Source: DTU013 sp964490975 | GTDB taxonomy: Bacteria; Bacillota; Clostridia; Acetivibrionales; DTU013 | Direction of reading: 5' to 3' | Length of the DNA stretch: 64,000 nucleotides | NCBI GenBank assembly: GCA_964490975.1 | Contig: CAZBEQ010000011.1 | Location: forward strand, 1 to 64,000 | In this document: positions 44,946 to 54,080 of the stretch, piece after piece | Numbering within the stretch: position 1 is the first letter of the stretch | How the letters are laid out: the number at the start of each line of letters is the position of its first letter | The notes under the pieces: model-generated | Told to the model about the DNA's origin: nothing | Databases searched by the model: none | Seen by the model: only the letters and a program-made list of their open reading frames with translations | Program-made: the position numbers and the translations under genes

Positions 44946-44971
44946 AGAAAGAAGTTTTTCAACTTCTTTCT
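44946..44971 (-). terminator. Rho-independent terminator after the beta-CASP gene
   Basis: Arms AGAAAGAAGTT and AACTTCTTTCT (44946-44956, 44961-44971) form a perfect 11-bp stem with a 4-base loop, followed by TTTTTA on the minus strand. Confidence 0.8.
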
Positions 44972-45007
44972 AAGCAACTAATTTCAAGGAATTATCCTAA
45001 GCAAATT

Positions 45008-46648
45008 TTATTTTATGATGTCAAGAATATCTTTCTCAAACTTATGTAATTTTCGTATAAGTTCTTCTAACTCCAATTCTTCCTTATCTGTTCTAAGGTC
45101 GTTATGTATGATAGAAGACGCCTCTTCAAGTTCATCTCTGAGCTTGTCAAGCATATATACGATTTCAAGACGCTTGAAGCCATATTTCTCTTTCTTCTCT
45201 TCCGGGGCAGTCCTCTTTTCCGTACAGGATACACCTGCATAGGTAACTGTATATGAATCACCACGATCAGGTATTATAGTGCCGACCCTCAGTTCGCTCG
45301 CTATCAGTTCTGAGAATTCGGACATTGATTCTTCTTCACCGTGAACTATGAATACCTTCTTGGGCTTTTGTTCAAATGCTTTCATCCAGCTTATAAGCCC
45401 ATCCTTGTCGGCGTGTCCGGAAAAGCCCTCTATCATTTCCACTCTTGCGTTGACAGATATCTCTTCACCGAATATCCTCACCTTATCTGCGCCATCAACC
45501 AGTCTCCTGCCGAGGGTACCTTCGGCCTGGTAACCTACAAATACCACGGAAGATTCCTTTCTCCAGAGATTATGCTTGAGATGGTGCTTTATCCTTCCGG
45601 CATCGCACATTCCGCTTGCTGATAATATTATCAGGCTTTCCTCCCTGTCATTTAGCGCCTTGGAATCCTCAACACTCTGAGTGAATTGTAAACCCGGAAA
45701 ATCAAGTGGATTATCCCCGTTTTCAATATATTCTCTTGCTTCCTCATCAAAACAGTCAAGATTATTCCTGAAGACCTTTGTGGCCGATACAGCCAGCGGA
45801 CTGTCTACATATACAGGGATACGCAGCAGCTGATTCAATTTATCACCGTATTTTTCACGCTGTTTGAACAGCTCATAAAGAATCTCCTGCGTTCTTCCCA
45901 CTGCAAAGGATGGAATAATTATGTTTCCGCCCTTCTCCATCGTAGAAGTAATTATTTCAACAAATCTGTCTATCTTATTCTCCACATTAGAATGGTTTCT
46001 ATTGCCATATGTAGACTCGATAAAGAGATAATCTGCACTGTCTATAATACTTGGGTCCCTGAGTATAGGCATGTTCTTGTTGCCAATGTCACCGGAAAAT
46101 ACAAGCTTGATTTCTCTATCGTCTTCCTTCACCCAGATCTCAATGATGGATGAACCAAGGATGTGTCCTGCATCGTTAAACCTGGCCCTTACCTGGTCAT
46201 TTATCCGGACTTCCTCGGAATAATGGACACTTGAAAATAGTTTAATGCTGTCAATTGCATCCTGTGTGGTATATAACGGCTGTACAGGTGGTAAACCAGC
46301 TCTCTCACGCTTACGGTTGACCCATTCGTTTTCAAACTCCTGTATATGTCCGCTGTCAGGCAGCATTATCGCACTTAGCTCTGCAGTTGCTTTTGTGGCA
46401 TATATCTGCCCCTTGAAACCATCTACAAATAGCTTGGGTATCCGGCCGCTATGGTCTATATGAGCATGCGTAAGGATCATGAAATCAACATCGGCAGGGT
46501 TAAATGGGAAGGGCTCATGATTTTGTGCCTCTAATGCATTACTTCCCTGGAACATACCACAGTCTACCAAAAAACTGCAGCTTCCAGTTTCGATATGGAA
46601 ACATGAACCTGTAACCGTTTTTGCCGCACCCACAAAGGTTATTTTCAT
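45008..46648 (-). CDS. Metallo-beta-lactamase/beta-CASP ribonuclease-like protein
   Basis: The 546-residue protein combines a metallo-beta-lactamase fold (HAHIDHSGRIP with the zinc ligands, GHILGSSIIE, FSGDIG) with a beta-CASP domain (IPSFAVGRTQEILYEL, SASGMCDAGRIKHHL) and the final GFSGHADKDGL and VHGEEESM histidines. This is the CPSF73/RNase J-like arrangement, indicating cleavage of RNA; a C-terminal helical extension of about 80 residues follows. AGAGGTGC precedes the ATG at 46648, and MKITFVGAAKTVTGSCF is the family start; the frame is open to 46723. Confidence 0.9.
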   Translation of the reverse strand: MKITFVGAAKTVTGSCFHIETGSCSFLVDCGMFQGSNALEAQNHEPFPFNPADVDFMILTHAHIDHSGRIPKLFVDGFKGQIYATKATAELSAIMLPDSGHIQEFENEWVNRKRERAGLPPVQPLYTTQDAIDSIKLFSSVHYSEEVRINDQVRARFNDAGHILGSSIIEIWVKEDDREIKLVFSGDIGNKNMPILRDPSIIDSADYLFIESTYGNRNHSNVENKIDRFVEIITSTMEKGGNIIIPSFAVGRTQEILYELFKQREKYGDKLNQLLRIPVYVDSPLAVSATKVFRNNLDCFDEEAREYIENGDNPLDFPGLQFTQSVEDSKALNDREESLIILSASGMCDAGRIKHHLKHNLWRKESSVVFVGYQAEGTLGRRLVDGADKVRIFGEEISVNARVEMIEGFSGHADKDGLISWMKAFEQKPKKVFIVHGEEESMSEFSELIASELRVGTIIPDRGDSYTVTYAGVSCTEKRTAPEEKKEKYGFKRLEIVYMLDKLRDELEEASSIIHNDLRTDKEELELEELIRKLHKFEKDILDIIK

Positions 46649-46773
46649 CAATAGCACCTCTCTAATTATATATTTTGAATAGTATGAATATATTCGCGTG
46701 ACATTTTTTATATTATTCGACATTGAAAAACATATTTCCTTTGAAAATTACATGAAATTCCTAAAATCTCTAC

Positions 46774-46802
46774 TTGACTTAAGTTTTTTTATGCCTTATA
46801 CT
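46774..46802 (+). promoter_or_regulatory. Promoter of the tRNA(CAT)-tRNA-Tyr pair
   Basis: TTGACT (46774-46779) and TATACT (46797-46802) are exactly 17 bases apart, 17 bases upstream of the first tRNA. Confidence 0.85.
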
Positions 46803-46819
46803 AGGTTTTGTCACTTTGA

Positions 46820-46896
46820 GGGCCTTTAGCTCAGTTGGTTAGAGCAACCGGCTCATAACCGGTTGGTCCGGGGTTCGAGTCCCTGAAGGCCCACCA
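46820..46896 (+). tRNA. tRNA with anticodon CAT (elongator Met or Ile2)
   Basis: The cloverleaf has a GGGCCTT/AAGGCCC acceptor stem, D-loop AGCTCAGTTGGTTAGAGC, anticodon stem ACCGG/CCGGT with loop CTCATAA, a GGTTCGAGTCC T-arm and encoded CCA (46894-46896). The paired first base and lack of three G-C pairs in the anticodon stem exclude the initiator tRNA. Elongator Met and lysidine-modified Ile2 cannot be told apart safely by eye. Confidence 0.95.
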
Positions 46897-46900
46897 GTAT

Positions 46901-46985
46901 GGAGGGGTTCCCGAGTGGCCAAAGGGGGCAGACTGTAAATCTGTTGTCAGTGACTTCGATGGTCCGAATCCATCCCCCTCCACCA
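46901..46985 (+). tRNA. tRNA-Tyr (anticodon GTA)
   Basis: Acceptor stem GGAGGGG/CCCCTCC, anticodon loop with GTA in CAGACTGTAAATCTG, a long variable arm (class II) and encoded CCA at 46983-46985. It follows the CAT tRNA by four bases and shares its promoter. Confidence 0.97.
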
Positions 46986-47021
46986 AAAAATCCGAAAACT
47001 TTTAAGGTTTTCGGATTTTTT
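46985..47021. terminator. Terminator after tRNA-Tyr, shared with murD
   Basis: Arms AAAAAATCCGAAAAC and GTTTTCGGATTTTTT (46985-46999, 47007-47021) form a long stem, ending in T6 on the plus strand and in U-rich sequence on the minus strand for murD. Confidence 0.9.
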
Positions 47022-47044
47022 ATGCCCAAATAAATGCGTTAAGC

Positions 47045-48445
47045 TTAAAGCTGCATAACAAGGCTCCTGAAGTGATTGCCTCTCTCTTCAAAGTTTTTGT
47101 ACATATCAAAGCTTGCGCTTGCAGGCGAAAGTAACACAATATCTCCCGGGACTGCATTTTCATATGCTTTCTTAACAGCTTCCTCCATTGATGTACATCT
47201 GATGATCGGTATACCGATACCATTGCCTGTTCTTTCGATTTCGTCTTTTAGCGCTTTTTCGATCTTGTCAGATGTTTGTCCTGCCAATACAAGGCATTTT
47301 ACCCTCTCAGCCAGAACCGGGCCCATATCATCATAAGGCAAATGCTTGTCATATCCTCCGGCTATCAATATCAATTTGTCCTTGAAAGCCTTAATACTGG
47401 CCATTGTCCTTGTTGGACTTGAACCAATTGAATCATTATAAAAGCTTATCCCGTTAATATCCCTGACATGCTCACTTCGATGTTCTACTCCTCTGAAAGA
47501 CGAAGCAATTGCCTGTACATCCCGGGGCTCTACAAAGTCCAGTGTAGCAGCTACAGCTGCCATATAATTTTCTATGTTATGGACTCCGGGAATCAGGATA
47601 TCATTTGTATCTACTATTATCTGTTCTTTTCCTCCGTGGCGGAATACAATATTGCTCCCTGATATCACCACACCATCGTCAAGCTCGCAGCTGCGGCTGA
47701 ACAGGATGACCTTTCCGGGACCTTCTTCGGCGAAGCTGCGGGTTATATCATTGTCGTGATTGGCTACTAATGTATCATTTTCATTTTGATAAAGGAAAAT
47801 GTTTCTTTTAGCATCGGCATACTCCTTCATTGAAGTGTGCACATCAAGATGGTTAGGAGACAGATTTGTCACAACTGCTGTATTTATCCTGTTTCTCATT
47901 GTGTGAAGCTGAAAACTGCTCAACTCCAGCACAACCATATCAGTATTGCTTATCTCGTCGATCTTATCAAGCAGGGGGGTTCCTATATTGCCCCCAAGCC
48001 AACATTTATAGCCATGCTGCCCGAGAATTTTATAAATAAGAGTAGTAGTGGTCGTCTTTCCATCGCTTCCCGTTACTCCGAATATCCTTGCGGTACACAG
48101 CTTACAGAAAACTTCCATTTCTGATGTTATCTCTACACCGGCCTCTGCCTCCCTTAACAACTCCGGTATATCAAAACGAACCTTTGGCGTTTTAAAAATA
48201 ATATCAAAGCCCTTAAGGTTTTTTAGATAATCCGGGCCAAGGCTATACTGTACATCAAGACCTTCCAATGCTTTTAAAGCGGGTTCAAGAGCAGCCTTTT
48301 CCGCTCTGTCAAATGCTGTGACTGAAACTCCCATCGAACCCAGGTATCTGATCAAGGGTGTATTACTTATGCCGATCCCCAAGACTCCTACTTTTTTATT
48401 TCTTATCTCTTTTTTGAACTGCTCCAGCTTCTGATTCAAATTCAT
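47045..48445 (-). CDS. murD: UDP-N-acetylmuramoylalanine--D-glutamate ligase
   Basis: MurD adds D-glutamate to UDP-MurNAc-L-Ala in peptidoglycan synthesis. The protein of about 467 residues has the N-terminal GVLGIGISNTPLIRYL motif, ATP site GVTGSDGKTTTT (about 117-128), SSFQLHT, NLSPNHLDVH and RGVEHRSEHV. The start is unclear: GGAGG lies only two bases before the ATG at 48445 but eight bases before the TTG at 48439. Unusually, murD is not in the mra/dcw cluster but stands alone between tRNA genes. Confidence 0.95.
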   Translation of the reverse strand: MNLNQKLEQFKKEIRNKKVGVLGIGISNTPLIRYLGSMGVSVTAFDRAEKAALEPALKALEGLDVQYSLGPDYLKNLKGFDIIFKTPKVRFDIPELLREAEAGVEITSEMEVFCKLCTARIFGVTGSDGKTTTTTLIYKILGQHGYKCWLGGNIGTPLLDKIDEISNTDMVVLELSSFQLHTMRNRINTAVVTNLSPNHLDVHTSMKEYADAKRNIFLYQNENDTLVANHDNDITRSFAEEGPGKVILFSRSCELDDGVVISGSNIVFRHGGKEQIIVDTNDILIPGVHNIENYMAAVAATLDFVEPRDVQAIASSFRGVEHRSEHVRDINGISFYNDSIGSSPTRTMASIKAFKDKLILIAGGYDKHLPYDDMGPVLAERVKCLVLAGQTSDKIEKALKDEIERTGNGIGIPIIRCTSMEEAVKKAYENAVPGDIVLLSPASASFDMYKNFEERGNHFRSLVMQL

Positions 48446-48489
48446 AACCTCCAAACGTAAAAACCATTATTAATTTTATAATTTTCCAC

Positions 48490-48518
48490 TTGCAATTATA
48501 CAACATTTCTAGTAGAAT
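48490..48518 (+). promoter_or_regulatory. Promoter of tRNA-Leu
   Basis: TTGCAA (48490-48495) and TAGAAT (48513-48518) are exactly 17 bases apart, with the tRNA beginning 20 bases later. Confidence 0.75.
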
Positions 48519-48538
48519 TAATATTACCGTTCAGAAAT

Positions 48539-48625
48539 GCGGGAATGGCGGAATTGGCAGACGCGCTAGTTTCAGGTACTAGAGCTCGCAAGGGTGTGCA
48601 GGTTCAAGTCCTGTTTCCCGCACCA
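48539..48625 (+). tRNA. tRNA-Leu (anticodon CAG)
   Basis: Acceptor stem GCGGGAA/TTCCCGC, D-arm with GGCGGAATTGGCAGACGC, anticodon arm CTAGT-TTCAGGT-ACTAG giving CAG, a long variable arm, T-arm GGTTCAAGTCC and encoded CCA (48623-48625). Confidence 0.97.
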
Positions 48626-48655
48626 AAAGCTTTCGGATAATCCGAAAGCTTTTTT
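48625..48655. terminator. Bidirectional terminator between tRNA-Leu and dinB
   Basis: Perfect 13-base arms (48625-48637, 48641-48653) around a TAA loop, followed by T-runs. The stem abuts the dinB stop codon, so it serves both strands. Confidence 0.9.
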
Positions 48656-49859
48656 ACTTTTTATCCCCATCAATAAGCTTTGCTCTTTTCAGCTTATCAC
48701 TACCAAAACGTGACCGTATGGCATCCATCGCTTTTTCAAGCTTTTCCTCCCTCTTTATTTCGTCTGGCAGCTCATTATTAACATCGAATATTGAGAGCTG
48801 CTCCGGTACATCCTCATCAATATTGGCTATTCCGATCCCAAGCAATCTGATTGGTCTGTGCCTGTCCCAATTAACCTTTAGAAGCTCGGCACCCGTCCTA
48901 TATATATCCTTGGTTAAATATGATGGTATGATAGTTTTTTGGCGGGTTATTGTTTTAAAATCATTATAGCGTATTACTATCGATACTGTTCTTCCTCTGA
49001 AATCATAACGTCGGGCCTCTTCCCCAACTTCCTCGGCCAAGCCGAGCAGTACAGTCCCTGCTTCCTCAATATCGATAATATCTTTTGATAAAGTTGTTGA
49101 TCTGCTAATTGATTTTGTTTCACTTTTTGGCGAGGATTCAACGGGAGTCAAATCAATTCCGTTTGCCAGTTGTTTTAGTTCAAGTCCGTATTTTCCAAAG
49201 ATATCCTGCAATATTTTAGAATTACATCCTGCAAGTTCTCCTATAGTATCGATACCGATCTCATTAAGCCTTTTTTCTGTCTGCTTACCAATACCATACA
49301 TTTCTCTAACCTTGAGAGGCCAAAGCTTGTACCTTATGTCATTTTTCCAAAGCTCAGTTATCCCCAGCGGCTTCTTCATTTCAGAAGCCATTTTAGCAAG
49401 AAATTTGTTTTCAGATATACCGATAGAACACCATAGATCCAATTCATCCTTTATTTCGTTCATAATTCTATTCGCGAGATGGACAGGTTCACCAAAAAGC
49501 TGTTCACATCCGGTCAAATCGAGCCATGCTTCATCTATGCTGTTTTTCTGAATTACAGGCGAATATCTTGAAAATATCTCCATGAAATCATTGGATTTAC
49601 GCTCGTACAGTCCGCGGGTAGGAGGAACCAGTATAAGACCTGGACAAATTGACAATGCTTCGTGTATGAGCATTGTAGTTTTGACTCCGAATGCCCTTGC
49701 ATCATAATTAGCTGCAAGTATGATGCCAGACCTGTTTTTCGGATCACCTGCAACAGCTGCAGGATGACCTTTTAGGGCAGGATTAATGGACATTTCGCAA
49801 GTAATGAAGAAAGCATTCATATCTACAAGAATTATAGTTCTTCTCATAGACACAGCCAT
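48654..49859 (-). CDS. dinB: DNA polymerase IV (Y family)
   Basis: DinB copies past DNA lesions without proofreading. The 401-residue protein has the catalytic motifs VDMNAFFITCE and SIDEAWLDLTG, the helix-hairpin-helix MYGIGKQTEKRLNEIGI, a little-finger domain and the beta-clamp peptide QLSIFD near the end. The start at 49859 (MAVSMRRTIILVDMN) uses GGAGAT at the end of cheR, two bases upstream. No LexA box was found ahead of cheR-dinB. Confidence 0.95.
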   Translation of the reverse strand: MAVSMRRTIILVDMNAFFITCEMSINPALKGHPAAVAGDPKNRSGIILAANYDARAFGVKTTMLIHEALSICPGLILVPPTRGLYERKSNDFMEIFSRYSPVIQKNSIDEAWLDLTGCEQLFGEPVHLANRIMNEIKDELDLWCSIGISENKFLAKMASEMKKPLGITELWKNDIRYKLWPLKVREMYGIGKQTEKRLNEIGIDTIGELAGCNSKILQDIFGKYGLELKQLANGIDLTPVESSPKSETKSISRSTTLSKDIIDIEEAGTVLLGLAEEVGEEARRYDFRGRTVSIVIRYNDFKTITRQKTIIPSYLTKDIYRTGAELLKVNWDRHRPIRLLGIGIANIDEDVPEQLSIFDVNNELPDEIKREEKLEKAMDAIRSRFGSDKLKRAKLIDGDKK

Positions 49860-49860
49860 A

Positions 49861-50637
49861 TCAAATATCTCCATCCTTGATATAGAAAAAGGTCTTGATA
49901 GGGGTAAGCTTGTAACGTACCGACATGATTATCTGTTCAGTACTTCCAATAAATAAGACACACTTGTCTTTAAGCGCCTTGTTGAACTTATAATACATAT
50001 CCGACTTAGCTTCTTCCGTAAAATAAATAAGAACATTCCTGCATACGATCAAATCGCATTCCGATGGATAATGATCCTTAAGCAAATTGATCTTACTGAA
50101 TTCCACACAGTTTTTAACTTCACTCTTTATAGTATAGATGTCCCCTGTCTTTATGAAATATTTATTAATATATTCTACAGGCAGCTTTTCCAGACTTTTT
50201 TCCGTATAATTGCCGGCTCTGGCCTTTCTTAGTGCTTCATCATCTATATCTGTAGCTAAAATTTTTATACTGTTCAGCGGAACATGTTGATTCAATACCA
50301 TAACAAGAGTATATGGCTCATCTCCTGTGGAACATGCTGTGCTCCATATCTTTAGCCTTTGTGTGCGTTTAAGCAGCATCGGCAGAATTTGATCCTTGAG
50401 AACTTCCCATTGCTCAGGGTTACGATAAAATTCCGAGACATTTATTGTTAGATAATTGATAAATTCGTTATAAAGAATTTTATCTCTCTTTAATGCCTGT
50501 ACATAATCTTCATATAGTTCATATGAGTTTTTCTTTATGAGAGAGTCTATTCTTCGCTTCATCTGTTTCTCTTTGTACAAGCTAAGGTTGATATCCGTCA
50601 ATTTATATATTTCTAGCTTAAAGCCTTCATAATCCAT
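49861..50637 (-). CDS. cheR: CheR-type protein-glutamate methyltransferase
   Basis: CheR methylates glutamates of chemoreceptors. The 258-residue protein has an N-terminal helical domain (LYKEKQMKRRIDSLIKKN) and a SAM-binding domain with WSTACSTGDEPYTLVMVL, LATDIDDEALRKARAGNY and DLIVCRNVLIYF. GGGGAGAAA precedes the ATG at 50637; the longer frame to 50700 runs into the terminator of the preceding gene. No other chemotaxis gene is nearby. Confidence 0.92.
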   Translation of the reverse strand: MDYEGFKLEIYKLTDINLSLYKEKQMKRRIDSLIKKNSYELYEDYVQALKRDKILYNEFINYLTINVSEFYRNPEQWEVLKDQILPMLLKRTQRLKIWSTACSTGDEPYTLVMVLNQHVPLNSIKILATDIDDEALRKARAGNYTEKSLEKLPVEYINKYFIKTGDIYTIKSEVKNCVEFSKINLLKDHYPSECDLIVCRNVLIYFTEEAKSDMYYKFNKALKDKCVLFIGSTEQIIMSVRYKLTPIKTFFYIKDGDI

Positions 50638-50674
50638 GACTGATTTTCTCCCCAAAATTAAATATCCGGATTGA

Positions 50675-50704
50675 TAAAATGCAAGACATAAGCCTTGCAT
50701 TTTA
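50675..50704 (-). terminator. Rho-independent terminator after ispH-rpsA
   Basis: Arms TAAAATGCAAG and CTTGCATTTTA (50675-50685, 50694-50704) form an 11-bp stem with an 8-base loop and a TTTTA tail. It lies between the ispH-rpsA stop and the cheR start. Confidence 0.75.
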
Positions 50705-50730
50705 CAATCTGGTAATACTATTATACAATT

Positions 50731-52791
50731 TTAGTTTTTATCATTCAATGCGCCAAGAGCGTTGCCTATGGTGTTAGCCAATTCTTCCTTATGTTCATTT
50801 GGTTCTGCCTCTTCGACAGCCGCCTTAACACTTGATTCATTAGCCTCTTCCTTTACATCATTTTCAGGTACTTTGGCATTAGGAGGATCAATAGGGCTGA
50901 CCTCCTTTATGCTTAGGCTGATTTTTTTGGTTTCAACATTTACTTCTACTATCTTTACTTCGACTTCCATTCCTATATGCAGAGCATCTCCGGGTTTTGC
51001 TATCCTCACATTGGATATCTGGGAAATATGAACAAGTCCGTCTATTCCTTTTTCCAGTTCAATAAACGCTCCGAATGGAACCAATCTGACTACAGTGCCT
51101 TTTACTACATCGCCAACCTTATATTTTTCAGCTGCTTTGAACCATGGATTGTCCTCCTGCTTTTTCATGGTCAAAGATATCTTCTTTTTATCTGCATCAA
51201 ACTCAAGCACAGATACCTTAACTTTATCGCCGACCTTCAGAACATCGGAAGGATGCTTGATCTTTGTCCATGACATTTCAGATACATGTACCAATCCATC
51301 AACGCCGCCTATATCGATAAATGCGCCAAAATCCATCAGACTCTTTACTACGCCGTCATATTGCTTTCCTGTCTCGATATTGCCCCAGAACTGACCTGCC
51401 ATCTGTTCCCTGTTCTCATTAAGGACTATCCTTCTTGAACCAACAATTTTCCTCTTTTGCTTGTTGAATTCAACTATCTTGACAGTTACAGTCTGTCTTA
51501 AAAATTCGTTGAGATCCTTAACATACCTTTCAGATATCTGGGAGGCCGGAATAAATACCCTTACTCCCTTAACACTTGCAACAACACCGCCATTTGTGAT
51601 CTCTACCACTTTACCTGTGACAGGAGTCTTGTTTTCATATGCCTGCTCTATATCATCGATGCTTTTCATTGAGTCGACCTTTTTCTTTGAAAGCATTACA
51701 TTGCCTTCACCGTCATTTACTCTTACTATGAAAACTTCGATCTCTTCACCGATTTTTACGCTTGTCTCCGGTTTGAAATCCGGATCATCCGTATACTCAT
51801 CAACAGGTATTATACCGTCGGATTTAAACCCAAGGTCTACGAATATTTCGGCATTATTGTAGCCAATTATCCTGCCTTTGACAATCTCTCCGCTTCTGAG
51901 GGTCACAATCGAATTTTCGAATGCTTCCTCAAAGCTCATCTCATTCTCCTGTTTATTTAATTCGTCCATTTTCTCAATAACCTCCTTGATAGTTCGTTCC
52001 GGTGTAGATGCTCCTGCTGTTATTCCCAGCGTATTTATTTTCTTTATATTTATCGGTGGCAAATCACCGTACGTCTCGATCAAATATGTCGTATCACAGT
52101 ATTTTTTACTTATTTCATACAGCTTTTGTGTATTCGAACTGTTTTTACTTCCTATCACCAGCATCATATCAGACTGTATGGCTATTTTTTTTGTTTCTTC
52201 CTGTCTGCTAGTGGTCGCATTACATATTGTATCAAATTTAAAAACGTTTTTGCATTTTTCTTTTAATTTTTCATGTATTGCTTCAAATTTTTCCTTAGTA
52301 ATTGTAGTCTGAGCTACCAGACAACAACTTTTATCCGTCTGCGGAAAACTATCCATATCCTCTGGCTTATTTGCCATAAATGCTAAACCGCCGCACCATC
52401 CGTTTATACCCTTGACCTCCGGGTGCTCACTGTCACCAGCGATTACTATGCAAAAGCCCTCATTGTGCTTTTGCTGCACAAGCCTTTGAATCTTTTTTAC
52501 ATATGGACAGGTCGCATCAACTACCTGTATATTATTCCTTTTGGTCTCCTCATATATGTCAGGAATGACACCATGAGCTCTTATGATGACCTTTGAGCCT
52601 GCAGGGATGCCTTTTATATCGGATATTACCTCAGCGCCCCTTTGCTTCAGATCATCAATGACCTGCTCATTATGGATGATCGGACCGAGAGTAAAGAACT
52701 TCTCACCATTATCCAACAATTCATAAGCTTTTTTAACTGCATTGTTAACTCCAAAGCAAAACCCTGCTGTTTCTGCCAGAATAATTTTCAC
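50731..52791 (-). CDS. ispH-rpsA: Fused IspH (HMB-PP reductase) and ribosomal protein S1
   Basis: The first 285 or so residues are IspH, the iron-sulfur enzyme that makes isopentenyl and dimethylallyl diphosphate; its cluster cysteines are C12 (GFCFGV), C95 (DATCPY) and C190 (DTICNATTSRQEE). Four S1 RNA-binding repeats follow, at about 295-370, 385-455, 470-540 and 555-630, then an acidic tail. The frame is continuous. This fusion is known in Clostridia, so it is not an assembly error. The start is a GTG overlapping the plsC stop (GTGA). Confidence 0.95.
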   Translation of the reverse strand: MKIILAETAGFCFGVNNAVKKAYELLDNGEKFFTLGPIIHNEQVIDDLKQRGAEVISDIKGIPAGSKVIIRAHGVIPDIYEETKRNNIQVVDATCPYVKKIQRLVQQKHNEGFCIVIAGDSEHPEVKGINGWCGGLAFMANKPEDMDSFPQTDKSCCLVAQTTITKEKFEAIHEKLKEKCKNVFKFDTICNATTSRQEETKKIAIQSDMMLVIGSKNSSNTQKLYEISKKYCDTTYLIETYGDLPPINIKKINTLGITAGASTPERTIKEVIEKMDELNKQENEMSFEEAFENSIVTLRSGEIVKGRIIGYNNAEIFVDLGFKSDGIIPVDEYTDDPDFKPETSVKIGEEIEVFIVRVNDGEGNVMLSKKKVDSMKSIDDIEQAYENKTPVTGKVVEITNGGVVASVKGVRVFIPASQISERYVKDLNEFLRQTVTVKIVEFNKQKRKIVGSRRIVLNENREQMAGQFWGNIETGKQYDGVVKSLMDFGAFIDIGGVDGLVHVSEMSWTKIKHPSDVLKVGDKVKVSVLEFDADKKKISLTMKKQEDNPWFKAAEKYKVGDVVKGTVVRLVPFGAFIELEKGIDGLVHISQISNVRIAKPGDALHIGMEVEVKIVEVNVETKKISLSIKEVSPIDPPNAKVPENDVKEEANESSVKAAVEEAEPNEHKEELANTIGNALGALNDKN

Positions 52792-53375
52792 CTATAGGCC
52801 TCCGAAAGTGAATATACTCTTCTTAAAATATCTCTGCCCAATTCCTGCATATCTTGTTTTGATAATTTATTATCTGTATTTGTTATATAATACGGATCCC
52901 CATATATGACCTTCATTCTGCTGAATAACTTATAGCTGCCACAGACAGTTGCGGGTATTATTGGTACCCCCGCATTCACTGCTATCATTACGGCACCTGA
53001 TTTGACCCTCATTGTTTCAATATTTGAAGGGTTGATCCTTGTTCCATGAGGAAATATACCAATCAGCTTATTGTCCTTAAGCAGTTTATACGCATTTTTA
53101 ATTGAACCGACATCACCCATACCTCTTTTTACAGAAAATGCGCCCATTTTCCTCAGTACATAAGCTGAAATAGGATTCTTGAACAGTTCTTCCTTGGCCA
53201 TCCAATGTATCCACCTATTTAATCGGTATCCCAGAAAGAACATATCCAAAAGCGTATTATGATTCGCACACAATAACGCTGGCCCTTCCTTTGGAACCTT
53301 ATCAGCATTTATCACTTCAATCTTGAAAAAAAGCTTAAATAATATTTTTGTTAATAACCTGGCAATCATCCTCAT
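52788..53375 (-). CDS. plsC: 1-acyl-sn-glycerol-3-phosphate acyltransferase
   Basis: The 195-residue protein has the acyltransferase motif NHNTLLD (HX4D) at about residues 38-44 and FPHGTR, where most relatives have FPEGTR. An N-terminal hydrophobic and basic helix suggests membrane association. It acylates lysophosphatidate in phospholipid synthesis. The ATG overlaps the cmk stop by 4 bases. The Glu-to-His change in motif III is notable. Confidence 0.92.
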   Translation of the reverse strand: MRMIARLLTKILFKLFFKIEVINADKVPKEGPALLCANHNTLLDMFFLGYRLNRWIHWMAKEELFKNPISAYVLRKMGAFSVKRGMGDVGSIKNAYKLLKDNKLIGIFPHGTRINPSNIETMRVKSGAVMIAVNAGVPIIPATVCGSYKLFSRMKVIYGDPYYITNTDNKLSKQDMQELGRDILRRVYSLSEAYR

Positions 53376-54055
53376 TTTTCGGTACCGTCTGTTCCACTTT
53401 TTTTGATCTGGTCCAGAATGATCCTTATCACTTCCTGTGGCTCAAGCCCTGTCGTATCTATTTCCAGTGCGTCAGAAGCTTTGGATAATGGTGCAAAAGC
53501 CCTCGAACTGTCATTATTGTCCCGGTATGCGATATCTTTTTTTACTTCATCAAAATCAACTTCAGTCATGCCCTTCGAAAGCATTTCTTTATATCTTCTG
53601 TTTGCCCTTTCATCGAGGGAAGCTGTTAAAAAGAACTTGTAATCAGCATCCGGCAGGACATATGTACCGATATCCCTGCCATCCATCACGACATCATTAT
53701 TACGGGCAATATTTCTTTGCAATTCTACCATTTTTATCCGGACAGCAGGTATAACTGCAACCTTTGATGCACCGATGGATACATCAGGTGTTCTGATAAA
53801 GCCTGTAACTTCATTTCCGTCAAGAAATATCCTTTGTTCATTATCCTTGTATTCTATCTGAATGTCAATATATTTGACCAGTTCAGCCAGATGTTCTTCA
53901 TCCAGAGTATCGATCCCCTGCCTTATCGCTTTAAGTGCTACAGTACGGTACATAGCACCGGTATCAAGGTATACGATCTCCAGTTCATGGGATATTGCTT
54001 TAGCGATAGTGCTTTTCCCAGCTCCAGCCGGTCCGTCTATTGCAATGTTGATCAT
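53372..54055 (-). CDS. cmk: Cytidylate kinase
   Basis: Cmk phosphorylates CMP and dCMP. The 227-residue protein starts MINIAIDGPAGAGKSTIAKA, with the P-loop at 8-16, and has LDTGAMYR, MDGRDIGTYVLPDA and a LID region RANRRYKEM. The GGAGG nearest the ATG is about 15 bases away, so initiation may be weak or coupled. The cmk-plsC-ispH-rpsA order is common in Clostridia. Confidence 0.96.
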   Translation of the reverse strand: MINIAIDGPAGAGKSTIAKAISHELEIVYLDTGAMYRTVALKAIRQGIDTLDEEHLAELVKYIDIQIEYKDNEQRIFLDGNEVTGFIRTPDVSIGASKVAVIPAVRIKMVELQRNIARNNDVVMDGRDIGTYVLPDADYKFFLTASLDERANRRYKEMLSKGMTEVDFDEVKKDIAYRDNNDSSRAFAPLSKASDALEIDTTGLEPQEVIRIILDQIKKSGTDGTEK

Positions 54056-54080
54056 TGTTTGGAAGTCAGTCCTCCATTTG

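Noticed and set aside
46820..46896. Initiator tRNA-Met
   Set aside because: The first and last acceptor bases pair and the anticodon stem lacks the three consecutive G-C pairs of initiator tRNAs.
50638..50760. LexA box ahead of cheR-dinB
   Set aside because: No GAAC-N4-GTTC sequence is present before cheR or dinB, although dinB is often in the SOS regulon.
50731..52791. Assembly error joining ispH and rpsA
   Set aside because: The frame is continuous with a natural linker, and the same fusion is known in other Clostridia.
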